The notes beneath the pieces are model-generated. The model had not been told where the DNA came from. It saw only the letters and a list, made by a program, of their open reading frames with translations, and did no database searches. Shown here one piece after another: positions 1 to 7,963 of a stretch of 64,000 nucleotides of DNA (within the stretch, counting starts at the first letter, position 1; every line of letters begins with the position of its first letter). This stretch comes from Chloroflexota bacterium. GTDB lineage: Bacteria > Chloroflexota > Dehalococcoidia > Lucifugimonadales > Lucifugimonadaceae. Location: NCBI GenBank assembly GCA_029262735.1, contig JAJCYY010000087.1, positions 29,636 through 93,635 of the forward strand, given 5' to 3'. A program made the position numbers and the translations under genes.

Positions 1-1
1 T

Positions 2-1429
2 GACCGATCCTCACTCGGAACTCAAGAAGAGAGGGTCCGGGCAACCGCGTCTGCGATTGGCGGTCTCGTGGTAAGGGTCTTCTGCGATGTCGAGTCCGGC
101 AGGAGAGATGATCGACCGCAGTACCGTGCGATGCTGGAGTACATACGCGAGAACGATATCGACACCGTCCTGGTCCAGTACCTCGATCGCTTTGGAAGAA
201 ACCCAAAGGAAATACTTTCGAGAATCTGGCAACTCGGAGAACAGGGAGTCTCAGTCGAAGCGACGGACCAGGACATCAAAGACGAGATGATGTTGATAGT
301 CAACGCAGGTATGGCAGGACACGAGAGCAAGCGCACTTCAGAAAGAGTCCAGGCCAACATGAACAATAGCGCAAGGAAGGGCGTACACAGCGGCCCTCCT
401 CCGTATGGCCTTAGACCGATTCGAGAGATAAAGGACGGCAAGGCGGTCGTCGTCAGGTGGGAGATCGAGGAGACGGAAGCCGAGATCATAAAGGAGATGG
501 CACGCCTTAGTGTCGAAGAGAACCTGGGTTACAAAGCGATCGCAGACAGCCTGAATGAACGCGGTATGACCCGAAATGGACGGTTCTGGGTGCCAGCTTC
601 GATCCAGCTCATACTTCGTAACCCTGCGATCAAAGGCCTCCTGGTCTTTGGACGAAACCGCAAGAAGAGTAGTCCGAATCAGGAACTCATAGAGGTGCCA
701 GGTGTCTTCCCTCCCATCCTCACCGAGCAAGAGTGGGATCTTCTACAACAACGTCAGGACATCAGGAAGGGTGCGCCCAGGGGATCGGTGCACAAGAGCG
801 AGTATCTGTTGAGCAGTATCGCAAGATGCGGTCACTGTGGCGGACCGATGACAGGAAAAGCGGGAGCGAAGTACAAGGGGCGTCTCTATCGTAGCTACCA
901 GTGCGTGAATGCCAAGAAGGCCCGAGCCAAATGCTCCTTTCACAACTCCCATGTCTCGACAAAGCTTGAGCCTGCTGTTCTCGAATACCTTGGACAGTTC
1001 TCGGATCCAAAGCGCGTGGTTGAGCTCCTGGACCAGTCAGGCCCGAGCAACCTCAAGCGGATCAAGAAAGAACTTGGTCGTGCGGAGAAGCAGCTGACTG
1101 CCCTAGACCGTGACTTCCATCAGAACTTGGACCTACTGAAGAAGGGCGTGTTGGAGGAGGAGGAGTTCGGTAGGGCCAACGAGAAGCGAAGAGACGAACG
1201 GGCATCAGCCGAGATTCGCATTGCTGAACTGAGGAACCAGGTAGAGCGAACCGAAACGTCTGAAGACTCACTCGTTGCTTTACCGGATCAGATCCGGTCG
1301 TTCACCGAATCGTTCGAGGAGATGGAGACTCCAAAAGCGAAGGCGATTCTGCAGACCATCCTTGAGGCCGTGTACGTCTGGAACGACAACCGGATCGAGA
1401 TAGCGTTCAGACAACAAGCCGGGTCGTAG
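2..1429 (+). CDS. Large serine recombinase, 5' end cut by window edge
   Basis: Site-specific DNA integrase/excisionase of the large serine recombinase family. The frame is open from base 2, so the gene begins outside the window and the GTG at 68 is probably internal. What remains is the end of the resolvase catalytic domain (VLVQYLDRFGRNPKE, then ESKRTSERV), the recombinase domain (GYKAIADSLNERGM, LRNPAIKG), a zinc ribbon (CGHCGG followed by a CxxxxxxxxC pair near position 900-940) and a coiled coil encoded at about 1050-1260. That order is the one expected of integrative-element and phage integrases. The catalytic Ser is not visible; it should lie just upstream of SLGTQEER. The nearest plus-strand neighbour is the HTH-like protein at 2145, possibly from the same element. 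Confidence 0.9.
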   Translation, partial: DRSSLGTQEERVRATASAIGGLVVRVFCDVESGRRDDRPQYRAMLEYIRENDIDTVLVQYLDRFGRNPKEILSRIWQLGEQGVSVEATDQDIKDEMMLIVNAGMAGHESKRTSERVQANMNNSARKGVHSGPPPYGLRPIREIKDGKAVVVRWEIEETEAEIIKEMARLSVEENLGYKAIADSLNERGMTRNGRFWVPASIQLILRNPAIKGLLVFGRNRKKSSPNQELIEVPGVFPPILTEQEWDLLQQRQDIRKGAPRGSVHKSEYLLSSIARCGHCGGPMTGKAGAKYKGRLYRSYQCVNAKKARAKCSFHNSHVSTKLEPAVLEYLGQFSDPKRVVELLDQSGPSNLKRIKKELGRAEKQLTALDRDFHQNLDLLKKGVLEEEEFGRANEKRRDERASAEIRIAELRNQVERTETSEDSLVALPDQIRSFTESFEEMETPKAKAILQTILEAVYVWNDNRIEIAFRQQAGS

Positions 1430-1438
1430 TAGAACGGC

Positions 1439-1651
1439 TCATCCTGCCAGCTTCTCAGCGGGATCCAGGGTTTCGGGCTCGGAATCGACAGGTCCTTGAT
1501 TCTTCCGATTCGCCGGAGGTTCAGACAGTGCCCTGGCATGGGCTGAACTGATCTTCTCAATAACATCCTGGGGTACCTGCCCTCGGACTGAGATCATGTA
1601 GCCGTCTGGCTCTGATTTTTCTGCAACTTCATTCTGTTCGTTTCTGCTCAT
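1439..1651 (-). CDS. Small hypothetical protein (70 aa)
   Basis: Short ORF convergent with the recombinase, ending about 10 bases after the recombinase stop. It is hydrophilic, has no membrane segment and contains a plausible short helix (PQDVIEKISSAHARALSE). The ribosome site is weak (GGAATC before the ATG). I do not recognise the family. It could be cargo or an accessory gene of the integrated element, or a chance ORF. Confidence 0.3.
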   Translation of the reverse strand: MSRNEQNEVAEKSEPDGYMISVRGQVPQDVIEKISSAHARALSEPPANRKNQGPVDSEPETLDPAEKLAG

Positions 1652-2144
1652 CGTGATTCCGATTCCGGACCGGAGGTCCGCTACCGTCTCTGATCACAAT
1701 TCGAGCAGATAATCCGAAATTGTCAAGGCGCGACAATGCGCACGTATTATGTCGCGCTTTTACCACCGCGACACCATCGTACAAAGAGCCTTGGACTGCA
1801 CTGTTCATTCTCAACATCACTCTGTGCATCCATGGTTCATTTACCATGCTTTGTAAAGAGTAGAATTAGTTAGAGATGCACACGTCGCAATAACCCCATT
1901 GTCGCGCTTAGTCCGAATTTTATGAATTCGGGCATCTAAGTGGATCCTCCCTGGTATCGCACCTTGTGCAGTTCACCGGTGAAGGGATCGAATCTTTCCA
2001 GAACTCCACTGTGTGGTTGTGCATGGAGGCTGCGTGCCGTGTGCGTGGCTGATGCGTGCGTCGTGCATGCATCAATCGTGACCTTTCGAAGCCATTTCCA
2101 ACTTAAATTCGCCGGATTAGTGCCCGCAGAACAGAGAGAAACAG
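1652..2144. promoter_or_regulatory. 493-base non-coding stretch with repeated TTGTCGCGC motifs
   Basis: No convincing gene. The motif ATTGTCGCGC (or TATGTCGCGC) occurs at 1728-1737 (reverse), 1748-1757 (forward) and 1898-1907 (forward). The first two face each other across 10 bases. A closely related CACGTCGCAATA lies at 1881-1892. Repeats like these beside a serine recombinase could be recombinase or regulator binding sites; that is inference. Confidence 0.35.
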
Positions 2145-2990
2145 GTGTTTGGACGAAAAAAAGAGGCGCAACTGCCTCCAGGCGTCTATCCAGACGAGGA
2201 AGTGACCAGGCTCGTCGCGGACTTCCCGCGGTTTGGCGAAGAGCCTTTCCTGGCGGCAACCGACAAAAGGCCACCCAGGCCGATACTCGACGATCTCGAA
2301 TACGTCCGACGAATCTTGATCTCCTGGCTGATAGGTAGACCGGTCTCTGAGATAGCGAAAAGAGTTGGGTGTAGCGAGCGGTCGGTCCGGAACGTGATTG
2401 AGAAGGTGATCTATGTGGATGAGTACGATCTTGAATCAGGATGGAGCGACTGGATCGAACTCGGACTCATTGGTGCCCTCGACGTTGCCGTTGCCGATCA
2501 GGCCTCCTCATGGCTGAACGATCCGGATGTTTCACAGGTAACCGTGATCTGCCAGGTCTGTCATCGACAGATCGGGATGGTGCACATGTTGAAGTCCATG
2601 CTTGGAGAGCGGCAAGGTTCTGAGATAGAGCTCGATGTACTGGCTCGTGGGCTCCTCCTCGATGATGAGCTTGCCAGACGTCACCTGGCCGAGGTCCAGG
2701 GTCACCTCATACTTCACTTCTACATTGGTATAGACAAGATTGCGGTCAACACCAGGCGGGCGAGGCATAGAGCGCACCGTTATTTACAAAGCATTGAATG
2801 GATACCTGCTAACCAACCGTTTTCGTGGTACAGCAACAGGCATCACTACACACAGATCGTTTCGCGGCATGCGATCGGTGTGTTGCCGGAGGAAGGGGAG
2901 CCAGATCTGAGACTGCTGACACCAGTCATCGATGGACGTCCTATGTCTATCTACGACGCGAGGCGAAGATGGAAACAACTGATCAAATAA
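2145..2990 (+). CDS. Putative HTH protein with a zinc-knuckle-like CxxC..H motif
   Basis: 281 residues from a GTG start. Residues about 60-90 (ISWLIGRPVSEIAKRVGCSERSVRNVIEKV) read as a helix-turn-helix of the Homeodomain/sigma-70 region 4 type. Residues about 136-146 carry CQVCHRQIGMVH, a possible metal-binding knuckle. The C-terminal half is rich in Arg and His (RRARHRAHRYL) and has no enzyme motif I know. It lies downstream of, and co-directional with, the serine recombinase but after a 700-base gap, so it is probably a separate transcript. A regulator or accessory protein of the integrated element is the most reasonable guess; the family is unknown to me. Confidence 0.55.
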   Translation: MFGRKKEAQLPPGVYPDEEVTRLVADFPRFGEEPFLAATDKRPPRPILDDLEYVRRILISWLIGRPVSEIAKRVGCSERSVRNVIEKVIYVDEYDLESGWSDWIELGLIGALDVAVADQASSWLNDPDVSQVTVICQVCHRQIGMVHMLKSMLGERQGSEIELDVLARGLLLDDELARRHLAEVQGHLILHFYIGIDKIAVNTRRARHRAHRYLQSIEWIPANQPFSWYSNRHHYTQIVSRHAIGVLPEEGEPDLRLLTPVIDGRPMSIYDARRRWKQLIK

Positions 2991-3097
2991 TCGTCGTTAT
3001 CTCCACCAATGGCGATCGACCTTCAATCTGTAGGGGCTTGTTCAGGATCTGCTCCGGTGAGTGATCTATTCGAGGCATATTTGCCCCTCCTTTAAAA

Positions 3098-3197
3098 CTG
3101 ACCTTTACCCCTTTTTCGCGCCAGCTGCAGGGTTAATTTCCTGGCTTCTGACCTTTACCCCTTTTTCGCGCCAGCTGCAGGGTTAATTTCCGGGCTT
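3098..3197. repeat. 50-bp direct repeat carrying the right end of the IS3 element, x2
   Basis: Two tandem 50-base units, 3098-3147 and 3148-3197, differ at one base (T versus G, eight bases before the end of each unit). Each starts CTGACCTTTACCCC, which matches the other end of the IS (TGACCTTCTCCCC, reverse strand at 4385). The IS terminal region is therefore present twice side by side. Confidence 0.85.
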
Positions 3198-4018
3198 CAT
3201 CCGGCTGCTACGACTCCTGCTTTCTGTGCCAGTGCGAACCGGGCTGGAGCCTGATTGCCCAGTGCGCTATGTGGCCGCTTATTGTTGTACTCCTGCCGCC
3301 ATTCTTCAACCTTCTCTCGGGCATCTTCCAGCGACAGGAACCAGTTCTCATTCAGGCACTCCTGGCGGACTCTTCCATTGAACGACTCGATGAATGCGTT
3401 GTCAGTTGGCTTCCCTGGCCTGGTGAAGTCGATCTCGACGCCGTTCATGTAAGCCCACTGGTCAAAGGCCTTCGAGGTGAACTCAGTTCCGTGATCAACT
3501 CGTATCGTCTTAGGCAGACCACGTTCGAAGGCGATTCGATTCAGGACCTCCACGACTCGCTTCCCAGTCAGGCTCCGATCAACCTCGATCCGGGGACTAA
3601 CACGGCTAAAGTTATCGACTATCGTAAGAAGACGAATTCTCTGCCCGTTGAAGAGCTCGTCGTGCATGAAGTCCATTGACCAGGTCTGGTTCGGAGCCGT
3701 TGCTGTTGGCACCTCAACTCTGTTCCGGCTCGAGACGTGCCTGCGTCTCGGCTTCTTCGTTCTCATGGCCAGTCCCTCCATCCTGTAGAGCCGGTAGACG
3801 CGCTTATGGTTCACCTTCCAGCCTTCTCTTTGAAGGAGGATGTGAATCCGCTTGTAGCCGTAGCTGACGCGTATCTCTGCAAGTTCCCTGATGCGCTTTC
3901 TAAGGACAGTCTGCTCGGGAGCGCGACTCAAGTAGCGGTGGCTAGTGCGGGAGAAGCGGATCACAGAACAGGCTCTTCGCTCTGAGACCCGGTAGCTCCT
4001 GCACAGATAGTTCGCCAC
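3197..4018 (-). CDS. IS3-family transposase OrfB (DDE integrase core)
   Basis: Catalytic half of the IS3 transposase. It carries the HTH_21 region (VSYGYKRIHILLQREGW) and then the rve core. The DDE residues are visible: D in SMDFMHD, D in IRVDHGTEF and E in DNAFIESF, 35 residues after the second D, as in IS3 members. The C-terminus has the usual RPHSALG signature. The listed GTG start at 4018 is probably not used alone: the frame is open upstream and joins OrfA by -1 slippage at the A7 run (complement of 4045-4051). Full length, and likely functional. Confidence 0.92.
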   Translation of the reverse strand: MANYLCRSYRVSERRACSVIRFSRTSHRYLSRAPEQTVLRKRIRELAEIRVSYGYKRIHILLQREGWKVNHKRVYRLYRMEGLAMRTKKPRRRHVSSRNRVEVPTATAPNQTWSMDFMHDELFNGQRIRLLTIVDNFSRVSPRIEVDRSLTGKRVVEVLNRIAFERGLPKTIRVDHGTEFTSKAFDQWAYMNGVEIDFTRPGKPTDNAFIESFNGRVRQECLNENWFLSLEDAREKVEEWRQEYNNKRPHSALGNQAPARFALAQKAGVVAAG

Positions 4019-4038
4019 TTCTCGGTTCCGGGCAGGCT

Positions 4039-4305
4039 TCAGAGTTTTTTTCGCAAGACGTCCTGTAGCATCTCCTTGTCCAGTGCCAGGTCTGCTACCA
4101 GGTTCTTGAGCTTCCTGTTCTCTTCCTCGAGCTGCTTAAGGCGTCGCAACTCGGCGACACCCATACCCTCGTACTTCCGTTTCCAGCGGTAGAAGGTATT
4201 CTCCGAGACGCCCATCTTCCGACAGACTTCTCCGACGGACGTGCCGCTCTCTGCCTGCCGCAGTGCAAACGCGATCTGCTCCTGCGTGTACCTCGATCTC
4301 TTCAC
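4039..4305 (-). CDS. IS3-family transposase OrfA (HTH)
   Basis: HTH_8-type DNA-binding protein (YTQEQIAFALRQAESG, VCRKMGVSENTFYRWKRKY) followed by a leucine-zipper-like coiled coil (LEEENRKLKNLVADLAL). The frame is open up to 4353, but the GTG at 4305 has AGAAAGGTAGG before it and matches the start of the second copy at 63878, so it is preferred. The gene ends LRKKL-stop over the sequence GCGAAAAAAACTC. A -1 slip there continues as KKTLKPARNREVANYL into OrfB. Confidence 0.9.
   Translation of the reverse strand: MKRSRYTQEQIAFALRQAESGTSVGEVCRKMGVSENTFYRWKRKYEGMGVAELRRLKQLEEENRKLKNLVADLALDKEMLQDVLRKKL
4045..4051 (-). promoter_or_regulatory. Programmed -1 frameshift site (A7C) between OrfA and OrfB
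   Basis: On the minus strand the run reads GCGAAAAAAACTC. OrfA reads CGA AAA AAA CTC TGA; one base back gives AAA AAA ACT CTG and enters the OrfB frame. A-run slippery sites are the standard way IS3 elements make the OrfAB fusion. Confidence 0.8.
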
Positions 4306-4629
4306 GGAATGACCTACCTTTCTTGAGGCCGAATCATCCCGGAAAACTATCACTTATGCCGGCGCGGTTATCGGGGAGAAGGTCAAATTGATCTGTCCAC
4401 CTTAGACGCGGTCATTAGTCGAGAGTATGGGACGTCGTGCGCCTCGATGACTCGTATGCTCCGAAGTGATCTTACTATTGCCGGGGCTGGCAGATAGATG
4501 TCACGTAAATAACGCGCCGAAGACACTGCGCATGATGATCCGAACAGGTATTCAGAACGAACGAAGGGGGTAGTAGGTTCGTTTTAGTGTCGCAGGGCTA
4601 GCAGGCGATGCCGTTGCAGGACGGTTGCC

Positions 4630-7044
4630 ATGGCAAACGACCGCACAATAAATGTTTCTGAATCTTCCCAATGGGAAGATCAAGTCGTGACCGAGCGGCA
4701 GCCCCAGCCAGTTAGCCGGGACGGGGTGGGGGGCTGGAGCCGCCGTCGGTTGCGCGGTCTTTCTCTACTGCAACGATTTCTGATACTCGGAGCAATCCTG
4801 TTCGTCTCCGGTTTCGTCGTTATCGGTCTTGTCATCACCACATCTACTCGATCCCTCTCAGACCGGATTATGCAGGATCGGCTTTCCGGAACTCGAGTTG
4901 CCGCGGCAGGGCTCTCTGAGACTATCCGCCAGGCCCGAGCAGAACTGATTGGTCATCGGGACATGATGGCCCTTTCGGGGGATCGAATTGAACCTCCGTA
5001 TGCCTCGCTTTCAAGCCTGACTCAATCTCATTTAACAGCCTTCAGTGGTGGGTTGGCACTCGTCGATGCTGATGGGTCACTCTTGGCCGTAAGTCGGGAC
5101 TCGTTGCTACCAGCCGGTTCATCTATACCGTTCTCGGTCGCTTCAACTGCCGGGGAAGATGGTGCACTTACTCCTGTGTTCAGCGGCCTGTCGGGCGGAG
5201 CCATGGTGTCCGTGATAGTCAGACTCGAAGAAGCGCGGGGCGACCTTTTTCTTGCCGGGCTCATCGTACCCGCAGATTCGCCTCTGATCGATCTGATGAA
5301 GACCAGCACCGAAGCGATGGCCACGGGCCACGCAGAGTTGCTGGACCAGAACGGGCGGGTGATCGCCAGCACCGAAGTTGGAACTGAACTGACCGACGGA
5401 GATCACCCGGACTTTTACCTGCAGAGGATTGCCAAAGGCACGGACGGAGTCGAGTCTGTCGATCATATTCCCTCTCTAGACGAGGCTGGAAACGGCGACG
5501 ATGACCGTCACGTGATGGCCTATGTGAAAATTCCTGACACTGAGTGGGCACTGGCTGTCGGAGGCTCCGAGGACGAAACCTTTGGGCCTGTCTCGGACCT
5601 TCGCCGGAGCCTCTACTTATGGTCTGCTGCAGTCGGCGCGGTTGTCGCGATCTTCGGCGGTATTTCAGTCAACCGCATCGTGCGGCCAGTCAGATCGCTC
5701 TCACTCTCTGCGCGAGCCGTGGCTGCAGGCGATCTGGAAACCGAGATAAAGGTTTCTGAAGGTGGCGAGATTGCCGAATTGGCTGAAGACCTTGAGCAGA
5801 TGAGACGTAACCTGGTCGTTTCGGTCGAACAGATGCAGCATTTCAACGCCCAGTTGGAAGAGACCGTTGCCGACCAGACTAATGAGTTGCGGGCCAGGAA
5901 CGATGAGCTACTCCTGGTGAATAACGTGACCGAGGCGCTCAGTTCAACGCTGAGCACTTCAACTGTGGCGCAACAGGTTCTGAGTCATGTATCCGACGTC
6001 GAAGGAGTGATGAACTCCACTATGTTCCTTTCAGCCGGATCACCATCTGAGTTCAGGAAGATCGAGACAGACGCCGACCACACCCTGACCAACGGACCTT
6101 CAGTCGATCTCAGCACAATTGCCTGCGAGGACACCTGTTTCCTCTCTCCCGATGCGTTTGCTTCTATGGCGCAGGTTGATCCGTTACCGGGCACGAACGC
6201 TGTTGCCTGCTTTCCCCTGAGATCTGCCGATCGGCTTGAAGGACTTCTTGCCCTGTTCCTGGAAGACGCCAGTCATTCGGATCCCGACGCGTTTAATTCA
6301 GTCAGATTGATCTGTCGACAGGCTGCGGTTGCGCTTCAGAACGCACGCCTCTTCAGCGAACTGCAGCAAAAAGAAAAGTTGACACGAAAACTGCTCAGAC
6401 AGGTGCTTACGGCACAGGAGAACGAGCGTCAACGAATTGCGCGTGAGCTACACGATGACACGGCTCAAAGCCTGACCGCAACTCTGATCGCTATTGGCGC
6501 AGTTCGAGAACAACTTCCTGCCGAATCTAACCGCCAGTTGTCGCAGGTCGAGGACATGACCAAAGAAGCGATCGCCGATCTGCGGAAAACGATACTCGCG
6601 CTCCGGCCTTCAGCACTCGACGATCATGGTCTTTTTGCCGGGGTCCGTGCTTATGCAGGGCAACGGCTCGAGACAGCGGGAATCGAGGTCACGTTCGAAG
6701 AAAACGGGCTTGACAGTGACATCGAGCCGGAGATCGAATTGATCATATTCAGAGTTGTTCAAGAGGCCGTGAACAATATCGCTCGCCACTCACAGGCGAC
6801 TTCGGCAGCTATCAAATTCTGGACCGAACAGGATTCAGTTAACACCGAGGTCACAGACGACGGTGTCGGATTCGAAGCCAAAGCCGAAAGCGGCATCAGC
6901 CCTGACGGCACACATCTGGGGCTGGTCGGAATGCACGAGAGAGTGGAGTTCGTTGGCGGAACGCTCTCGATCGTCTCCGATTCATCGCACGGCACGCGGC
7001 TAGTTTTCAAGGTTCCAAAAAGGATAGGAGAGCTTTCAGATTGA
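4630..7044 (+). CDS. NarL/DegS-type membrane sensor histidine kinase
   Basis: 804 residues. It has a membrane segment at about 46-70, an extracytoplasmic sensor of about 250 residues, a second membrane segment at about 328-350 (LYLWSAAVGAVVAIFGG), HAMP, a coiled coil, a GAF-like domain (about 430-580) and then HisKA_3 with phospho-acceptor His608 (ERQRIARELHDDTAQS). The HATPase_c domain has an N box (AVNNIARHS), G1 (DDGVGFE) and G2 (GLVGMHERV). HisKA_3 kinases pair with LuxR-type regulators, and one follows with its TTG start overlapping this stop (7041-7044). The signal is unknown. The nearby cytochrome genes make a redox or electron-acceptor cue plausible, but that is inference. Confidence 0.93.
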   Translation: MANDRTINVSESSQWEDQVVTERQPQPVSRDGVGGWSRRRLRGLSLLQRFLILGAILFVSGFVVIGLVITTSTRSLSDRIMQDRLSGTRVAAAGLSETIRQARAELIGHRDMMALSGDRIEPPYASLSSLTQSHLTAFSGGLALVDADGSLLAVSRDSLLPAGSSIPFSVASTAGEDGALTPVFSGLSGGAMVSVIVRLEEARGDLFLAGLIVPADSPLIDLMKTSTEAMATGHAELLDQNGRVIASTEVGTELTDGDHPDFYLQRIAKGTDGVESVDHIPSLDEAGNGDDDRHVMAYVKIPDTEWALAVGGSEDETFGPVSDLRRSLYLWSAAVGAVVAIFGGISVNRIVRPVRSLSLSARAVAAGDLETEIKVSEGGEIAELAEDLEQMRRNLVVSVEQMQHFNAQLEETVADQTNELRARNDELLLVNNVTEALSSTLSTSTVAQQVLSHVSDVEGVMNSTMFLSAGSPSEFRKIETDADHTLTNGPSVDLSTIACEDTCFLSPDAFASMAQVDPLPGTNAVACFPLRSADRLEGLLALFLEDASHSDPDAFNSVRLICRQAAVALQNARLFSELQQKEKLTRKLLRQVLTAQENERQRIARELHDDTAQSLTATLIAIGAVREQLPAESNRQLSQVEDMTKEAIADLRKTILALRPSALDDHGLFAGVRAYAGQRLETAGIEVTFEENGLDSDIEPEIELIIFRVVQEAVNNIARHSQATSAAIKFWTEQDSVNTEVTDDGVGFEAKAESGISPDGTHLGLVGMHERVEFVGGTLSIVSDSSHGTRLVFKVPKRIGELSD

Positions 7045-7691
7045 GTATCGACCTGGTGAAAGTGCTAATAGTCGATGACCACCGCCTGGTGCGATCCGGT
7101 ATTGGCATGCTGCTTGAACAGGACCCTGACTTTGAAGTCGTCGGTGAATCCGGTGATGGAAAGACTGCGGTTGCTCTTTATGAAAGCTTGAATCCGGACA
7201 TCGTCTTGTTGGACATCTCAATGCCTGAAATGAGCGGATTTGAAGTTGCCGCCGAGATCAGGAAAAAGCACGAAGACGCCAAAATAGTCATGCTGACGAT
7301 GCACGAGAGTGAAGAGTACTTTTTCCGCGCACTCAGTTCCGGTGCCTCTGGATACGTCGTAAAAGGCGCCGACAAAAACGAATTGCTCTTCGCACTGAAG
7401 TCGGTCCATTCCGGCGGCGTTTACCTCGATCCGGCCCTGACCCGGTCCATGGTCTCTGACTACTTGAGGAACAAAACCACGGCAGCCTATGACGGCCTTA
7501 CAACCCGCGAGGCAGAGGTTCTTCGCCTTATTGCAGACGGCCTTACCAACAGGCAGATAGCGGATCAGCTAGTCATAAGCATTACCACGGTTCAAACGCA
7601 CCGCGCGCACATCATGGACAAGCTCGACCTTCACAACCAGGGTGAGCTTATGAAGTACGCGATCCGCAAGGGAATGCTGCCTAGCGTCTAG
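7041..7691 (+). CDS. NarL/FixJ-family response regulator
   Basis: 216 residues. The receiver domain has acidic pair D12-D13, phospho-acceptor D58 (VLLDISMPEMSG), a conserved Thr region (IVMLTMHES) and Lys in GYVVKGA. The C-terminal LuxR HTH reads LTTREAEVLRLIADGLTNRQ with the recognition helix in TTVQTHRAHIMDKL. The TTG start overlaps the kinase stop by four bases, which implies translational coupling. It is the cognate partner of the kinase, and a transcription terminator follows directly. The redox genes begin only 270 bases downstream, so they are candidate targets (inference). Confidence 0.93.
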   Translation: MSIDLVKVLIVDDHRLVRSGIGMLLEQDPDFEVVGESGDGKTAVALYESLNPDIVLLDISMPEMSGFEVAAEIRKKHEDAKIVMLTMHESEEYFFRALSSGASGYVVKGADKNELLFALKSVHSGGVYLDPALTRSMVSDYLRNKTTAAYDGLTTREAEVLRLIADGLTNRQIADQLVISITTVQTHRAHIMDKLDLHNQGELMKYAIRKGMLPSV

Positions 7692-7713
7692 AAGCGCTTT
7701 CGCGTTCTTTTTT
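7690..7713 (+). terminator. Rho-independent terminator after the response regulator
   Basis: Short stem AGAAgCGC / GCGTTCT with a small loop, followed by TTTTTT. It begins on the stop codon of the regulator. Confidence 0.7.
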
Positions 7714-7718
7714 ACGCC

Positions 7719-7756
7719 TTTCACATGATCACAATTGTTTTTCGGTTGTGAATGTG
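7719..7756. promoter_or_regulatory. Inverted repeat upstream of the cytochrome region
   Basis: CACATGATCACAA and TTGTGAATGTG face each other across a T-rich spacer. It lies in the 270-base gap before the 1,024-residue cytochrome and could be an operator. A TCACAT core also occurs before the hexaheme cytochrome (13088) and the second ResB (20564). Confidence 0.3.
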
Positions 7757-7963
7757 TTCCAGCTACTTCCGGTACCTGAACCACTCTCTTTGAGTACCTC
7801 GGTTCGTGCTCGCGCACGACGCGAAATCGTCTCTACGTCAGAGGTGCCCGATCGCTCTGACGGATAACGTCACCGTTGAAGATTAATGACTCTTCGCACG
7901 AACCTGGCAATGCATTCCGATTTCTGGATGGCTTGCCGGGTATGACTCGGGAACGTTGCGACG

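Larger units (their letters stand above)
3098..4385 (-). mobile_element. IS3-family (IS407-group) insertion sequence, complete
   Basis: The element is bounded by imperfect inverted ends: TGACCTTTACCCC at 3099 (duplicated at 3149) and the complement of TGACCTTCTCCCC ending at 4385. It contains orfA and orfB with a -1 frameshift window. A closely related copy in the opposite orientation starts at 63798. I could not identify a target duplication by eye because one end is duplicated. Confidence 0.9.

Noticed and set aside
3098..3197. CRISPR-like array
   Set aside because: Only two adjacent 50-bp units with no spacers; they are IS ends.
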